Shown piece after piece: positions 10,304-18,978 of a DNA stretch of 64,000 nucleotides. Below the pieces are notes generated by a model. That model ran no database searches, had not been told where the DNA came from, and saw only the letters and a list, made by a program, of their open reading frames with translations. Position 1 is the first letter of the stretch; each line of letters begins with the position of its first letter. The position numbers and the translations under genes were made by a program. This DNA is from Glaciecola sp. KUL10 (lineage in GTDB: Bacteria > Pseudomonadota > Gammaproteobacteria > Enterobacterales > Alteromonadaceae). The stretch is from assembly GCF_003203515.1 (NCBI RefSeq), contig NZ_BGNG01000002.1, forward strand, positions 186,001 to 250,000, in the 5' to 3' direction.

Positions 10304-10609
10304 TTATCTCTGCTTTCTGTTTTTTACATTTAAAGCATAAGACCGAGATGTACCTTGCCACACCACTAAGCCATAACAGATACCAGCAATGAACCAAACT
10401 AAGACAGTAGCGATAAATTTCATTGTATCTAAGCCGTTAGATAGTGTTAGCCACATGAAGATCATTCCGCTAGGGATGCCCCATATAACTACACCATCAA
10501 GTAACAGGAATCGTGCGATCCCCCTAGAGTACTTCTTTTCCCATCTTTGTATCTGATCCTCATCCCACCGTGAATATAATGAAAAAAGGTTGGTTAATTT
10601 GTTTTTCAT
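10304..10609 (-). CDS. Small two-helix membrane protein, candidate immunity protein
   Basis: 101 residues, no family recognised. After an amphipathic, charged N-terminal part (KYSRGIARF) it has two hydrophobic segments at about 35-57 and 65-85, and a basic C-terminus. It starts 62 bp after the microcin-like gene on the same strand, with no terminator seen between them. Colicin V-type microcins are paired with small membrane immunity proteins, so an immunity role is a reasonable inference from position and topology only. No strong Shine-Dalgarno is visible, which would fit coupling to the gene upstream. Confidence 0.6.
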   Translation of the reverse strand: MKNKLTNLFSLYSRWDEDQIQRWEKKYSRGIARFLLLDGVVIWGIPSGMIFMWLTLSNGLDTMKFIATVLVWFIAGICYGLVVWQGTSRSYALNVKNRKQR

Positions 10610-10671
10610 GCCGTTACTTCTATCTACTTGTGATTACTTCCAACAAAAAGTGAAACTTAAAATTGCCTGTA

Positions 10672-10959
10672 CTAGGTTTTTTTGTTTAACTTTTTAACGA
10701 TTGGATCTAAATTAGTGATAACGAGCCCTGTTGCGGAAACCGCCGAACCAGAAGCTCTTGCTCCTGCATTAAAAATTATAGAGCCCGCCCCTCCTACAAA
10801 TCCACCAAGGGCGCCGAACGCTATGCCGACTACTATATCGCCAAGATCCCCATCATTTAACCAAGCTGAAAACCCACCGCCAATTGCTCCGATGGCTGCT
10901 CCAGCAAACAGTGCGCCACCCGCTACATCATCCACTTCGTGCTCTAATAACTCTTTCAT
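10672..10959 (-). CDS. Microcin V-like peptide precursor with double-glycine leader
   Basis: 95 residues with a good ribosome-binding site (AAGGAAG). The first 15 residues, MKELLEHEVDDVAGG, match the leader of microcin V position by position: same length, Leu4, Glu8, Asp10, Val12 and Gly14-Gly15. Cleavage after GG would release an 80-residue peptide, rich in Gly and Ala, with GxxxG-like runs (GAAIGAIGGG, GALGGFVGGAG) and a basic end (KKLNKK). These traits are known for class II microcins exported by C39-peptidase ABC transporters. No such exporter or accessory membrane-fusion protein is in the window. It could also be a signalling peptide. Mature part lacks cysteine. Confidence 0.7.
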   Translation of the reverse strand: MKELLEHEVDDVAGGALFAGAAIGAIGGGFSAWLNDGDLGDIVVGIAFGALGGFVGGAGSIIFNAGARASGSAVSATGLVITNLDPIVKKLNKKT

Positions 10960-11124
10960 TTATAACTTCCTTGTTAAGGTTGAAGTATTCTATCCATTGT
11001 TAGATAGGCCAAATAATGTAGAGTTTTCAATAAGGCGAATCAACTGCCCTTTCAACTAGTATTTGGCTGACTAGTCACTTGAATCTTGATAAAATCTAAG
11101 TTTGAACCTGCACGAGATTTAATA

Positions 11125-11466
11125 ATGTCACTTCCACCCTGCCCACAATGTCGTTCCGAATTCACATACGCGGATCAAATGATGATGATTTGCCCTGAAT
11201 GTGGCCATGAATGGAACCCAGAAGATAAAAGCGATGACGATACGCCCAATATACTAGATGCAAACGGAGCTTTAATTGTTGATGGCGACAAGGTATACAT
11301 CGCTAAAGACTTAAAACTAAAAGGCTCTTCAAGTGTGATTAAAATCGGTACCAAAGCAACTGTAAGGCGGGTGTTGGACAAAGCTGACCATCAACTCGAC
11401 TGCAAAGTTGATGGGGCGGGTGAAATCATGATTACAGCGAAGTTTGTTAAGAGGGTCTCTGACTAG
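11125..11466 (+). CDS. yjdM: YjdM/PhnA-family zinc-ribbon protein
   Basis: 113 residues from the ATG at 11125; a TTG at 11086 would add 13 unconserved residues. It starts MSLPPCPQCRSEFTYAD and has a four-cysteine zinc ribbon (CPQC, CPEC), followed by the C-terminal SH3-like PhnA domain with the conserved KDLKLKGSSSVIKIGTKA. Homologous to E. coli YjdM, once named PhnA after its locus; a phosphonoacetate hydrolase activity was never confirmed for this family. True function unknown. Stands alone. Confidence 0.93.
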   Translation: MSLPPCPQCRSEFTYADQMMMICPECGHEWNPEDKSDDDTPNILDANGALIVDGDKVYIAKDLKLKGSSSVIKIGTKATVRRVLDKADHQLDCKVDGAGEIMITAKFVKRVSD

Positions 11467-11483
11467 AGCCAACTCTACTGTAT

Positions 11484-12422
11484 TTAGCAGACCACTAATC
11501 TGCGAAGAAGTATTAAGAATAATGCTCCAATGAACATTAAGTTTGTTTTAGGTAAGGGAATGGTATCAACAGTATTATCAAAAGAAAGAGTGTCACTATT
11601 AAAAACAGCTTGATTTAGTTGGGTGCCACCTCCGTTGGTTCCGGTGGTAAAACTGTTTGCAATCAATTGGCCATTGACCATTCCACCCTCTCCAATTACG
11701 CTAGCATTTGGCGCTAGTACCGAGCCGTAAATAGACGTGTTGATAGTGACAGTATCGGCTTCAAAAAAGTTAAAAAGTATATTCTTTGCGTCATGAGATT
11801 CATATGCCGCAGTCTTAATCAACCAATCCTTTGCAGTAAGGTTAATATTTTCACCTGAAACATTAAATACTATACGAGCCCCTAAAGCCAATTCACTTGT
11901 TTTGACACTGTTAAAATTAAATAACTGATTACTGTCAATATTAGTAATATAGGTATAGCGTGATGTTGAAGTATCGATTAAGAGCTCGCTCCATTTCACT
12001 GTATTAATTGTATTTGTTGATATACTGAGATTGGTTGATAACTTCTGGAAGTGATTTTTGTCGAATTCATAATTGGAAGAAGTGCTTCGTAATTCGTTAG
12101 TATTATTGATAGTAGCAGTACCCGCAACACTCACCAAACCATTTACATCGCCCCCATTTACACTTAAATTTCCATTTGTAGCAATCGCAAGCTCATCAGA
12201 ACCATTAAGTGTCGCGACAGTGTAGCCAGTTAAATCTATATTTTCATTTACCAATAAGGCACCTTGTGAGTCGTTATTCAAACCAGTAAATTCACTAAAA
12301 ATGTACGCGTTTGCATCACCCATATCTTTAAAATCGATAACGGTAGCATGGGCAATAAACGCTATTAAGTATAATGACAGCGCTGTCAATTTGAGAAGGG
12401 TTTTGCCGCATTTTTTGAACAT
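11484..12422 (-). CDS. Choice-of-anchor A family secreted protein with PEP-CTERM-like tail
   Basis: 312 residues. Signal peptide at 1-26 (ends AHA). The body shows the choice-of-anchor A hallmarks: an early NAYIFSEFTGLNNDSQGALL block and a late YGSVLAPNASV...GMVNGQLIANSF block, expected to form beta-rich extracellular structure. The C-terminus has IPLPKTN, one hydrophobic helix and RR, like the PEP-CTERM sorting signal recognised by exosortase, although the Pro-Glu-Pro is replaced by Pro-Leu-Pro. No exosortase lies in the window. A surface or biofilm-matrix role is inferred from the family. Confidence 0.8.
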   Translation of the reverse strand: MFKKCGKTLLKLTALSLYLIAFIAHATVIDFKDMGDANAYIFSEFTGLNNDSQGALLVNENIDLTGYTVATLNGSDELAIATNGNLSVNGGDVNGLVSVAGTATINNTNELRSTSSNYEFDKNHFQKLSTNLSISTNTINTVKWSELLIDTSTSRYTYITNIDSNQLFNFNSVKTSELALGARIVFNVSGENINLTAKDWLIKTAAYESHDAKNILFNFFEADTVTINTSIYGSVLAPNASVIGEGGMVNGQLIANSFTTGTNGGGTQLNQAVFNSDTLSFDNTVDTIPLPKTNLMFIGALFLILLRRLVVC

Positions 12423-12539
12423 ACTAAATATCCGTTGAACTAATTAATCGTTGGGGCGGGCAGGTTACAGGTCTGACCTCTATGAGTCAAGTAATACTTA
12501 AGTGTTATTTATTGAGCCTGATACAGATTTGCGAAAGAA

Positions 12540-12842
12540 CTAGATTTTACTCTTTGTACCCGTATCATTGTCATAGATACCGCATACAATTAATTCCTCA
12601 CCTAAATTATATACATTGTTGATAGCGACATAACTACCTGAAAAAATTCCAGATATCGGTGCTAACACGAAGCCACCAATTGAATAAAAAGTATTGCTTT
12701 CATTGAAGCCATCCACAAATTTTAAAGTTTTCTTGTCCGATGAAATTTCACAACGATTTACATTGACGTGGTCTGTTTGGGGTACTATCACGCAGGAGGA
12801 TAAGGTCAGGCTGCAAAACATGAGTGTAATTAGATTTTTCAT
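12540..12842 (-). CDS. Small hypothetical lipoprotein
   Basis: 100 residues with a lipoprotein signal; the lipobox LSSC places the modified cysteine at residue 17. The mature part has a Gly-rich hydrophobic patch (SIGGFVLAPISGIFSGSYVAI) and two more cysteines that could pair. Family not recognised. Probably an outer-membrane lipoprotein since no Asp follows the cysteine. Stands alone between the surface protein and the DUF6671-like gene, oriented leftward. Confidence 0.65.
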   Translation of the reverse strand: MKNLITLMFCSLTLSSCVIVPQTDHVNVNRCEISSDKKTLKFVDGFNESNTFYSIGGFVLAPISGIFSGSYVAINNVYNLGEELIVCGIYDNDTGTKSKI

Positions 12843-13018
12843 AAATAAACTCTCTTTTTATCGTGATTTGATAAATTTAGTTAGAAATTGATATGGGCAA
12901 ATCTTTAAGTTTCATCCAATTACTTATAAGCCTGCTTAAATGAACTTAACTGTAATTCCTTATCCGATTACACTATTAGCAATTGATTATTGTCGCTTCT
13001 TTTATTTAAAACACATAA

Positions 13019-13870
13019 ATGTCAAACAGCCCTTCAACTCACTCTAAAGTGGTACATCAAACGGTAGCATTGTTAACCAAGCATGGAAAGCAAACACTTA
13101 TAGCGCCCCTTTTTCGAGAAGCGTTCAACAGTACTATTGTTCACACAGACACCTTTGACACTGACTTGCTTGGCGCATTTGATCATTCGGTTGAAAGAAC
13201 ATTGACCCCTAGCCAGGCTGCGTTAAAGAAAGCTTACTTATCTTGTGAGGCAACAGGCTGTAATCAAGGTATTGGGAGCGAAGGCAGTATTAATTCAATT
13301 TTCGGTGTTGGTTTAGTGGATGAGGAATACTTAGCGTTTATCGATATTGAGAAAAAGCTAGAGGTTGTTGCCCGCGTTCATTCGGGCTTGGCGCTGGGGC
13401 CCATTCGGGCCGACACGGAAATCAGTCTTAAAGAGCAATTGTCCAAATACAATAATGAACAAGCTTGGATGTTAAGCAAAAACAAGCTTAATGATGCAAC
13501 TCAAAAAGAGCAGTGGGAAAAGGGCTTAACAGCAAACGAATTACTACTTCGCTTTAAAGACGTAGAAAACATTGACGTTTATTTGGAGCCAGATTTTAGA
13601 GCCATGCACTGTCCTGATAGACAAACAGTGATAACAAAATGTGCAGAAAAACTCATTGAGCAACTCAATTCATTTTGCCCTGAGTGTGGCAAGGTCGATT
13701 TTGATGTGTGCCACGCAAAAGTCCGCTACGTAACGTGTGAACTTTGTACGCTACCAACGAATCAGGTCCAAGAGAGAGCTAAAACGTGCTCTGCATGTGG
13801 TTTTGAAGAGAGTATTCCCAATGTGAAAACAGTGGGAAGTGCGTTTTACTGTTCTTTCTGCAATCCATAG
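13019..13870 (+). CDS. DUF6671-like protein with C-terminal zinc ribbons
   Basis: 283 residues, cytoplasmic. The N-terminal two thirds is an alpha/beta domain, with the conserved stretch LEPDFRAMHCPDRQTVI near residue 196. The last about 60 residues have four cysteine pairs (CPEC, CELC, CSAC, CSFC), enough for two zinc-ribbon modules. I recall this layout as the DUF6671 family, function unknown; the assignment is from memory, not a search. No Shine-Dalgarno is clear before the ATG. Ends 4 bp from the convergent sugar-porter gene. Confidence 0.7.
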   Translation: MSNSPSTHSKVVHQTVALLTKHGKQTLIAPLFREAFNSTIVHTDTFDTDLLGAFDHSVERTLTPSQAALKKAYLSCEATGCNQGIGSEGSINSIFGVGLVDEEYLAFIDIEKKLEVVARVHSGLALGPIRADTEISLKEQLSKYNNEQAWMLSKNKLNDATQKEQWEKGLTANELLLRFKDVENIDVYLEPDFRAMHCPDRQTVITKCAEKLIEQLNSFCPECGKVDFDVCHAKVRYVTCELCTLPTNQVQERAKTCSACGFEESIPNVKTVGSAFYCSFCNP

Positions 13871-13874
13871 CTCG

Positions 13875-15431
13875 CTACGTGCTAACCTTTGGTTTACTTA
13901 ATATGTGTTCCAATTCTTCTAGCGATTTCCCTTTGGTCTCGGGAAGCAAGTAAATTACAAACACTAACCCCATTATTGCGAACATGCCATATAACCCGAA
14001 GGTAGTTGCCGCGCCTAACGTGGCTAGTTCAACTGGGAAAATGAGTTGTACTGAAAAGCTGACTAAACCGTTGATAAGCCCAACAAAAGAAATAGCAACG
14101 CCACGCAGTTGAGTGGGGAAAATTTCAGAAAACAAGACCCACATCACCGGACCAAGTGAAATCGCAAACGAAGCAACGAACCCTAAAATGCCGGCAAGGA
14201 TGAGTTTTGCATTGATGGTAATACTGTTGCTGATTAGCAAACTTTCATTGTCTCTGGCAGCTTCTTCTCCAATTGCATCACGAAGCGCCTTTTTAAATGA
14301 AACATCGCTATCAAAGGACTTATTCACCAATGGCTTTAAATCTGTTGTATCAAAACGCCTATCAGCTGCTTGGCTTTCTTCAATTGCAGTGAACGTTTTA
14401 GGAGTAATCATATAGCTAGCTTTAGCAAAGCCATATGTGCATATTGCCATGCTCAAAATAATGCCTGTTAGCCCAATTATTAAAAGCGGTTTACGACCCC
14501 ATTTATCGATTAAAGACATCGCCACGATAGTGAAAACGACATTAATAACACCTACCAAAACCGCTTGTAAAAATGCAGCATCGGTGCCGATTCCACTTTG
14601 TTCAAAAATCGTTGGCGCATAAAAGAAAATGGCGTTGATCCCTGTAATTTGTTGGGTGATAGCGATGACTACACCTACTAATAAGGCTAAACGCATTTTT
14701 GAGCTGAATATATCCTTCAGCTTTTTCCAAAGAGAAGTTGTTTGAAGAGCAGAGCTACTTTTAATATCTGCTATTTCTTGTTCAGCCTCGCTTACAGGCA
14801 TAAGTTTATGAATGATGTCTTCAGCTTCTGTTCTTTTATTTTGTGCAAACAACCAACGTGGTGTATCAGGAATGGTGAATAAGGCTAAGAAAAATATAAG
14901 TGCTGGTATGATTTCAAGGCCAAGCATCCATCGCCAAGCCGCATCAGAGTCACTCAATTGCAAAATAGCGTAATTCGTAAAGTAGGCAGCAGATAAGCCA
15001 ATGACAATGTTTAACTGATTAATTGAGACTCTCTTGCCCCGTTTGGTCGCGGGGGATATCTCGCCAATATACAAGGGGGCGATCATTAACGAAGTAAACG
15101 CCAATCCTCCAATCGCTCTGGCGCTTACTAACATTTCATAAGAAGTTGCAAAAGCTGAGGCCAATGCAGAGAGTAAATAAAGAAATGCAATACATAGCAA
15201 TATTTTCTTACGGCCAATTATGTCACTCAAGGGACCCACTATCATGGTGCCAAATAAACCAGACAAGGTAGGCGCGGCGACAACAAAGCCAGCCTGAATC
15301 GGCGTTAAATTAAATTCGCTACTCACAAAGCCTATTACGCCAGATATGACCGAAGCATCAAAGCCAAAGACAAAGCCTCCCATTGAAACGACAATTGCAC
15401 AGTAAAGAGAGTAAGAAGCTTTGTAAGTCAC
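13875..15431 (-). CDS. Sugar porter of the major facilitator superfamily
   Basis: 518 residues, 12 predicted membrane helices, inner membrane. Family signatures of GalP/XylE-type sugar:H+ symporters are visible: GPLSDIIGRKK after helix 2, ETPRW-like PDTPRW at the central loop, QQITGINAIFFYAPTIF in helix 7, DKWGRKPLL after helix 8, and PETKGKSLEELE at the end. Substrate likely a hexose or pentose. A loop of about 65 residues between helices 9 and 10 is unusually long and polar. GTG start supported by AAGGATC. Monocistronic; no xylose-type operator was found upstream. Confidence 0.92.
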   Translation of the reverse strand: MTYKASYSLYCAIVVSMGGFVFGFDASVISGVIGFVSSEFNLTPIQAGFVVAAPTLSGLFGTMIVGPLSDIIGRKKILLCIAFLYLLSALASAFATSYEMLVSARAIGGLAFTSLMIAPLYIGEISPATKRGKRVSINQLNIVIGLSAAYFTNYAILQLSDSDAAWRWMLGLEIIPALIFFLALFTIPDTPRWLFAQNKRTEAEDIIHKLMPVSEAEQEIADIKSSSALQTTSLWKKLKDIFSSKMRLALLVGVVIAITQQITGINAIFFYAPTIFEQSGIGTDAAFLQAVLVGVINVVFTIVAMSLIDKWGRKPLLIIGLTGIILSMAICTYGFAKASYMITPKTFTAIEESQAADRRFDTTDLKPLVNKSFDSDVSFKKALRDAIGEEAARDNESLLISNSITINAKLILAGILGFVASFAISLGPVMWVLFSEIFPTQLRGVAISFVGLINGLVSFSVQLIFPVELATLGAATTFGLYGMFAIMGLVFVIYLLPETKGKSLEELEHILSKPKVST

Positions 15432-15535
15432 AGTGGGATCCTTAATTGTGCCTTAGCGACATGCTACTGCTCAATTGTAAAATAATTGTTGTTATCTTGT
15501 AAGGATACGACTAATGCTATCAACATGTATACAGT

Positions 15536-16810
15536 CTAAAACACCATCTCGGCGCGCGCCCCGCCCATTTCATCGCAGTTGCCGATTGAAAACTCGATTC
15601 CGTGCCAATAGCAAACTCTATCAACGATTGCCAAGCCCATTCCATAACCTGAGTAGTCAGGTTTACTCGCACCTCTTCTAAAGGGCTTTAATAGTTCATT
15701 GGCTTGTTCTTCGTTAATGCCTTTGCCATCATCCGTAATGCTCAAAACACCTTTACCTGCTTGCTGGATATATTCGATCACAATAAGGGAGTTTGCATGT
15801 TCCAATGCATTATTGATTAAATTGATTAATGCCATTTGAAACAGGTTTTGTTCGACTTCTAGCACGATATCGTTTGCTACATTGAGGCGAATGTCGATGT
15901 TTTTGAATTTGGTCGATTGTTTACGGCGTTCAATTGCACCTTCTACTAAGTTACACAATTCGCATGGTTGTTTTGCCATTTGATTCATGCTTTGCTCAAG
16001 TTTCGCGTAGCTTAGCATGACAGAAATTAAGCTTTCCATTTCTCCAATGTCTTGGTTAAGTCGCTTAATATAGGCTTGCATCCTCTCTGGGTCTTGCGTT
16101 TCTTCTAAGGCTTCTATTCCAAAACGCAAGCGGGCGATAGGGGTTCTTAGATCATGAGAAACTGCACTGGTCAGTAGTTTATTATCATCAATCAGCATCT
16201 GTATTTTGTGAGCCATTTGATTAAATGCTGATTCGATATCTGAAATATATGAGGTTCTTTGATGCTTGATACGCACCTCAAAGTTGCCATTAGCTACTTC
16301 ATTAGTGGCTTTCTTTAAGTTGCTTAGTTGCCTAATTAATGGGAATAACCAAATGATCACACTGGCTAATACACCGATATAAAACAAGCTAGAAAAAACA
16401 AGTTTTAGCCATTCATTGTTCGTTTGATTATTTAACTTAGTCACACTTACCGATAACACGCTTTTTTTATTAGGTAAGAAAACATTAATCGTAATTGCTT
16501 CGCTAGACTCAAGCAGTAAGACTTCGCCCTTGATAAAGCTCTGATTGAGTTCTGGTGGCAGCGGAAACTGCGCGATTGGCGTAAGTTTGATCGTCTGTTG
16601 GCTGTTATCTTCCCACATTGCCAATGCAACTTGTGTGTCTTGTGAATGATCAATTACCTTAGCAAGGCTTTTTACCATTTGTTTATGGCTTAGATACTCA
16701 TCATCAACCTGAGCCTCGTTAAGGTTTTGAAAAAAGCTATCGAGCGCGAACCCGAGTAAGAAAACCGCACTGAGAATCACAAATACAAGAGAAAAGCCTA
16801 ATTTCTTCAC
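15536..16810 (-). CDS. RstB-like sensor histidine kinase
   Basis: 424 residues. Helix at 5-25, periplasmic sensor to about 140, second helix at about 142-160, HAMP, then the H-box AVSHDLRTPIARLRFGIE, N-box NLINNALEHA, G1 DDGKGI and G2 GYGMGLAIV. All catalytic motifs are intact. Last gene of a four-gene leftward operon; its ATG overlaps the stop of the regulator gene by 4 bp. Sequence style and partner suggest the RstB group, which in enterics responds to acid and low magnesium. Signal here unknown, but linkage to an OmpV-like porin-family protein points to the envelope. Confidence 0.9.
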   Translation of the reverse strand: MKKLGFSLVFVILSAVFLLGFALDSFFQNLNEAQVDDEYLSHKQMVKSLAKVIDHSQDTQVALAMWEDNSQQTIKLTPIAQFPLPPELNQSFIKGEVLLLESSEAITINVFLPNKKSVLSVSVTKLNNQTNNEWLKLVFSSLFYIGVLASVIIWLFPLIRQLSNLKKATNEVANGNFEVRIKHQRTSYISDIESAFNQMAHKIQMLIDDNKLLTSAVSHDLRTPIARLRFGIEALEETQDPERMQAYIKRLNQDIGEMESLISVMLSYAKLEQSMNQMAKQPCELCNLVEGAIERRKQSTKFKNIDIRLNVANDIVLEVEQNLFQMALINLINNALEHANSLIVIEYIQQAGKGVLSITDDGKGINEEQANELLKPFRRGASKPDYSGYGMGLAIVDRVCYWHGIEFSIGNCDEMGGARAEMVF

Positions 16811-17523
16811 AATTCATCCCAAGCATTTTCAATAAACATATAGCCTTTGCCCCAAATCGTTTTGATTTTGTATGGGTTGCTAGCATCGTCATTTAGTTTC
16901 TTGCGCAGTCTTGAAACAATGATGTCCATACTTCTGTCAAAGCCATCGTATTCGATGCCTCGAATCTGTTTGGAGAGAAATTCTCGGCTAACAATATCAG
17001 GCGCATGAGTTGCTAATTGGTGTAATACATCAAATTCATTAGATGTGAGTTTAATGACTTTTTCTGCAAATAAAACGGTGCGATTTTCAGTTCTGATAGA
17101 TAAGTTACCAAACGTCAGTGCGTGTTCGTTTTCTTTAAGAGGTGAAGTGGTTTCACGTCGTAACAAGGCTTTTATTCTTGATAACATGACGCGAGGCTTT
17201 ATCGGTTTGGTAACGTAATCATCAGCACCAATTTCTAGCCCTAATACTTCGTCCATCTCTTCGTCACGTGCGGTCATCATCAATATTGGACCTTGATATC
17301 TGGGGCGAAGCTCTTTACATACATCTAGACCATCTTTACCCGGTAACATAATATCCAAAAGGACAATATCGGGACGATCTTGAAGTACCATTTCTACTGC
17401 AAGATCGCCGCGAGTGACGATTGAAACCGCATAACCGTGCTCGTTTAAATAGTCGCTAAACCACTGTGCTAGTGACATGTCATCCTCGATGAGCATGACA
17501 TGCGTTTGTGTGTCTATTGTCAA
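16807..17523 (-). CDS. RstA-like OmpR-family response regulator
   Basis: 238 residues. Receiver with acidic pocket (EDD), phospho-acceptor Asp in VLLDIMLPGKDG, Thr in MMTARD and Lys in VTKPIKP. C-terminal winged helix (NRTVLFAEKVIKLTSNEFDVL, RGIEYDGFDRSMDIIVSRLRKKL) typical of the OmpR/RstA class. Overlaps both neighbours by 4 bp, so it is co-translated with the DUF3019 gene and the kinase. Confidence 0.93.
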   Translation of the reverse strand: MTIDTQTHVMLIEDDMSLAQWFSDYLNEHGYAVSIVTRGDLAVEMVLQDRPDIVLLDIMLPGKDGLDVCKELRPRYQGPILMMTARDEEMDEVLGLEIGADDYVTKPIKPRVMLSRIKALLRRETTSPLKENEHALTFGNLSIRTENRTVLFAEKVIKLTSNEFDVLHQLATHAPDIVSREFLSKQIRGIEYDGFDRSMDIIVSRLRKKLNDDASNPYKIKTIWGKGYMFIENAWDEL

Positions 17524-17930
17524 AAAAGTCTCCAGCTCGATTTTGGACGTTTAGATGATTTAAATACCCAAGAGACTACCATGCGGGTGCGCGAAAGCAC
17601 TTCTTGCGAGTCTCTTTGAGCCAGCACGTATTCTTCGTCTTGGGTTGACTGAAAATCAAATGAAAATTGGCCACCTGTTTGGTTTTGCCAGCACTTAAGT
17701 ACGCTTTTGTTAGACCATTGAATAATGCAATAGTCGCCTGGAATCGCGTGCTCCCATGTTAAGCTTGTTTGCTGATAACAGATTTGACCCTTGCGCAAAG
17801 CAACACATCCTTTGGGTGAAATACTTAGCTTTGCCAGCCCTTTCATTTGGGGACTTGTTTGCTGCTGAGCGTGACTCAAGGATGTGATGATTAACATCAA
17901 AAGCGCAGTAAAGTATTTTAGTAGTTTCAT
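17520..17930 (-). CDS. DUF3019 family periplasmic protein
   Basis: 136 residues with a signal peptide (about 1-21, SLSHAQ). Four cysteines in the mature part (CVALRKGQICYQ, DYCIIQW, LKCW) probably form two disulfides in a small beta domain. In Alteromonadales and Shewanella, DUF3019 genes sit between mipA/ompV-like and rstAB-like genes exactly as here. A sensor accessory role for the kinase is suggested by this conserved neighbourhood but unproven. Good AGGAG ribosome-binding site. Confidence 0.85.
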   Translation of the reverse strand: MKLLKYFTALLMLIITSLSHAQQQTSPQMKGLAKLSISPKGCVALRKGQICYQQTSLTWEHAIPGDYCIIQWSNKSVLKCWQNQTGGQFSFDFQSTQDEEYVLAQRDSQEVLSRTRMVVSWVFKSSKRPKSSWRLF

Positions 17931-17940
17931 TATTTAACTC

Positions 17941-18774
17941 CTAAAACACATAACTAATACTAGCGCCAACAGCAATAACACCGTCGCGAGTCGTTTTAAA
18001 TAATGGGTTGTCTTTGGTTCCATTAGTCGTGTGTGCCACTGCGGTGGCTCTAAAAATCCAATCTTCACTAATCGGATAGGTGACGCCGATACTTGCATTA
18101 GCATTTAGCATGGCACTGGCTTCATAAGCTTCAAAATCTGTTCGTAGCGACTCTTCTTCGGACACACCTAAGTAGTAATTTGAAAATTTATCATTTGCGT
18201 ATGATAAACCTAATAGTCCGTGGAAATTCCAGTTGCGATATTGCCAGTTTCGGCCGATTAGGGCACTAGCGGTGATACCTTTGCTCTTTCCGGATACATC
18301 GTGCTTCAATGAAAATTGCACAATATTTTCGCCTAGATAGCCAGTCGCTCTTCCACCAAACATGGTACTCGCTTCTCGTTCATCGATATCTTTGAATCTA
18401 TCGTCTGTATCATCAGAGATGCCATCGCCAGTATTGGCAAGTACAACATCAAATGACCAGTTGTCCGTGTTATAGGCGTTGTAGCCAAATAAAAGAGGCT
18501 CAGAGGTTTCGCCAGCGACGTCGACAAAAAAGCCTCGGTAGTTATAGCTAGCCGCTACTACAAATGTAAAGCCTGCAAACTCGGGTTCATCTTCAGTAAG
18601 TGAAGGACCAGTACCTGCTACTGCACCTAAACCAAACTCTAAAAAATTATCCGGCGCTGCGTTTTCGTCCGCATTTACGCGCAACTCACGAGCGATATCT
18701 GCACCAAAAACAGGAGTAGTTGCTAAACATGATGCTAATAATAGACTTGCCAATACTTTATTGGGTGAAGACAT
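17941..18774 (-). CDS. MipA/OmpV family outer-membrane protein
   Basis: 277 residues with a signal peptide ending near residue 24 (VFGA). Alternating beta strands and a terminal aromatic residue (ISYVF) indicate an outer-membrane barrel. Family motifs include GYNAYNTDNWSFDV and the strand-rich Tyr/Asn segments. MipA in E. coli scaffolds murein enzymes; OmpV-like members respond to osmotic or antimicrobial stress. First gene of the operon with DUF3019, rstA and rstB, so it may be both target and signal source. Confidence 0.88.
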   Translation of the reverse strand: MSSPNKVLASLLLASCLATTPVFGADIARELRVNADENAAPDNFLEFGLGAVAGTGPSLTEDEPEFAGFTFVVAASYNYRGFFVDVAGETSEPLLFGYNAYNTDNWSFDVVLANTGDGISDDTDDRFKDIDEREASTMFGGRATGYLGENIVQFSLKHDVSGKSKGITASALIGRNWQYRNWNFHGLLGLSYANDKFSNYYLGVSEEESLRTDFEAYEASAMLNANASIGVTYPISEDWIFRATAVAHTTNGTKDNPLFKTTRDGVIAVGASISYVF

Positions 18775-18978
18775 TGTTTTTCCTTAATTGTTGAACACCC
18801 GAGCAGTGTATCCATTGCCGACAAGTATATACGTAACAAGATTTTGTGTTTGTAACAAAGTGTAGCGTTTTCACACTATAAGCACTGTAAGTAATTGAAT
18901 AAATAGCGTATAACAACTTAACACAATAAACTCGTATACCGTATAGTGCGTGTGCTTAACGACAAATGGAAGCGACTC

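Noticed and set aside
10682-11059. Rightward Pro/Ala-rich frame opposite the microcin-like gene
   Set aside because: Composition mirrors the Gly/Ala-rich peptide on the minus strand, and that strand has the good ribosome-binding site and leader.
10206-13870. Integrated mobile element or genomic island
   Set aside because: No integrase, transposase, tRNA or direct repeats were seen at the borders, so only a small accessory patch can be claimed.
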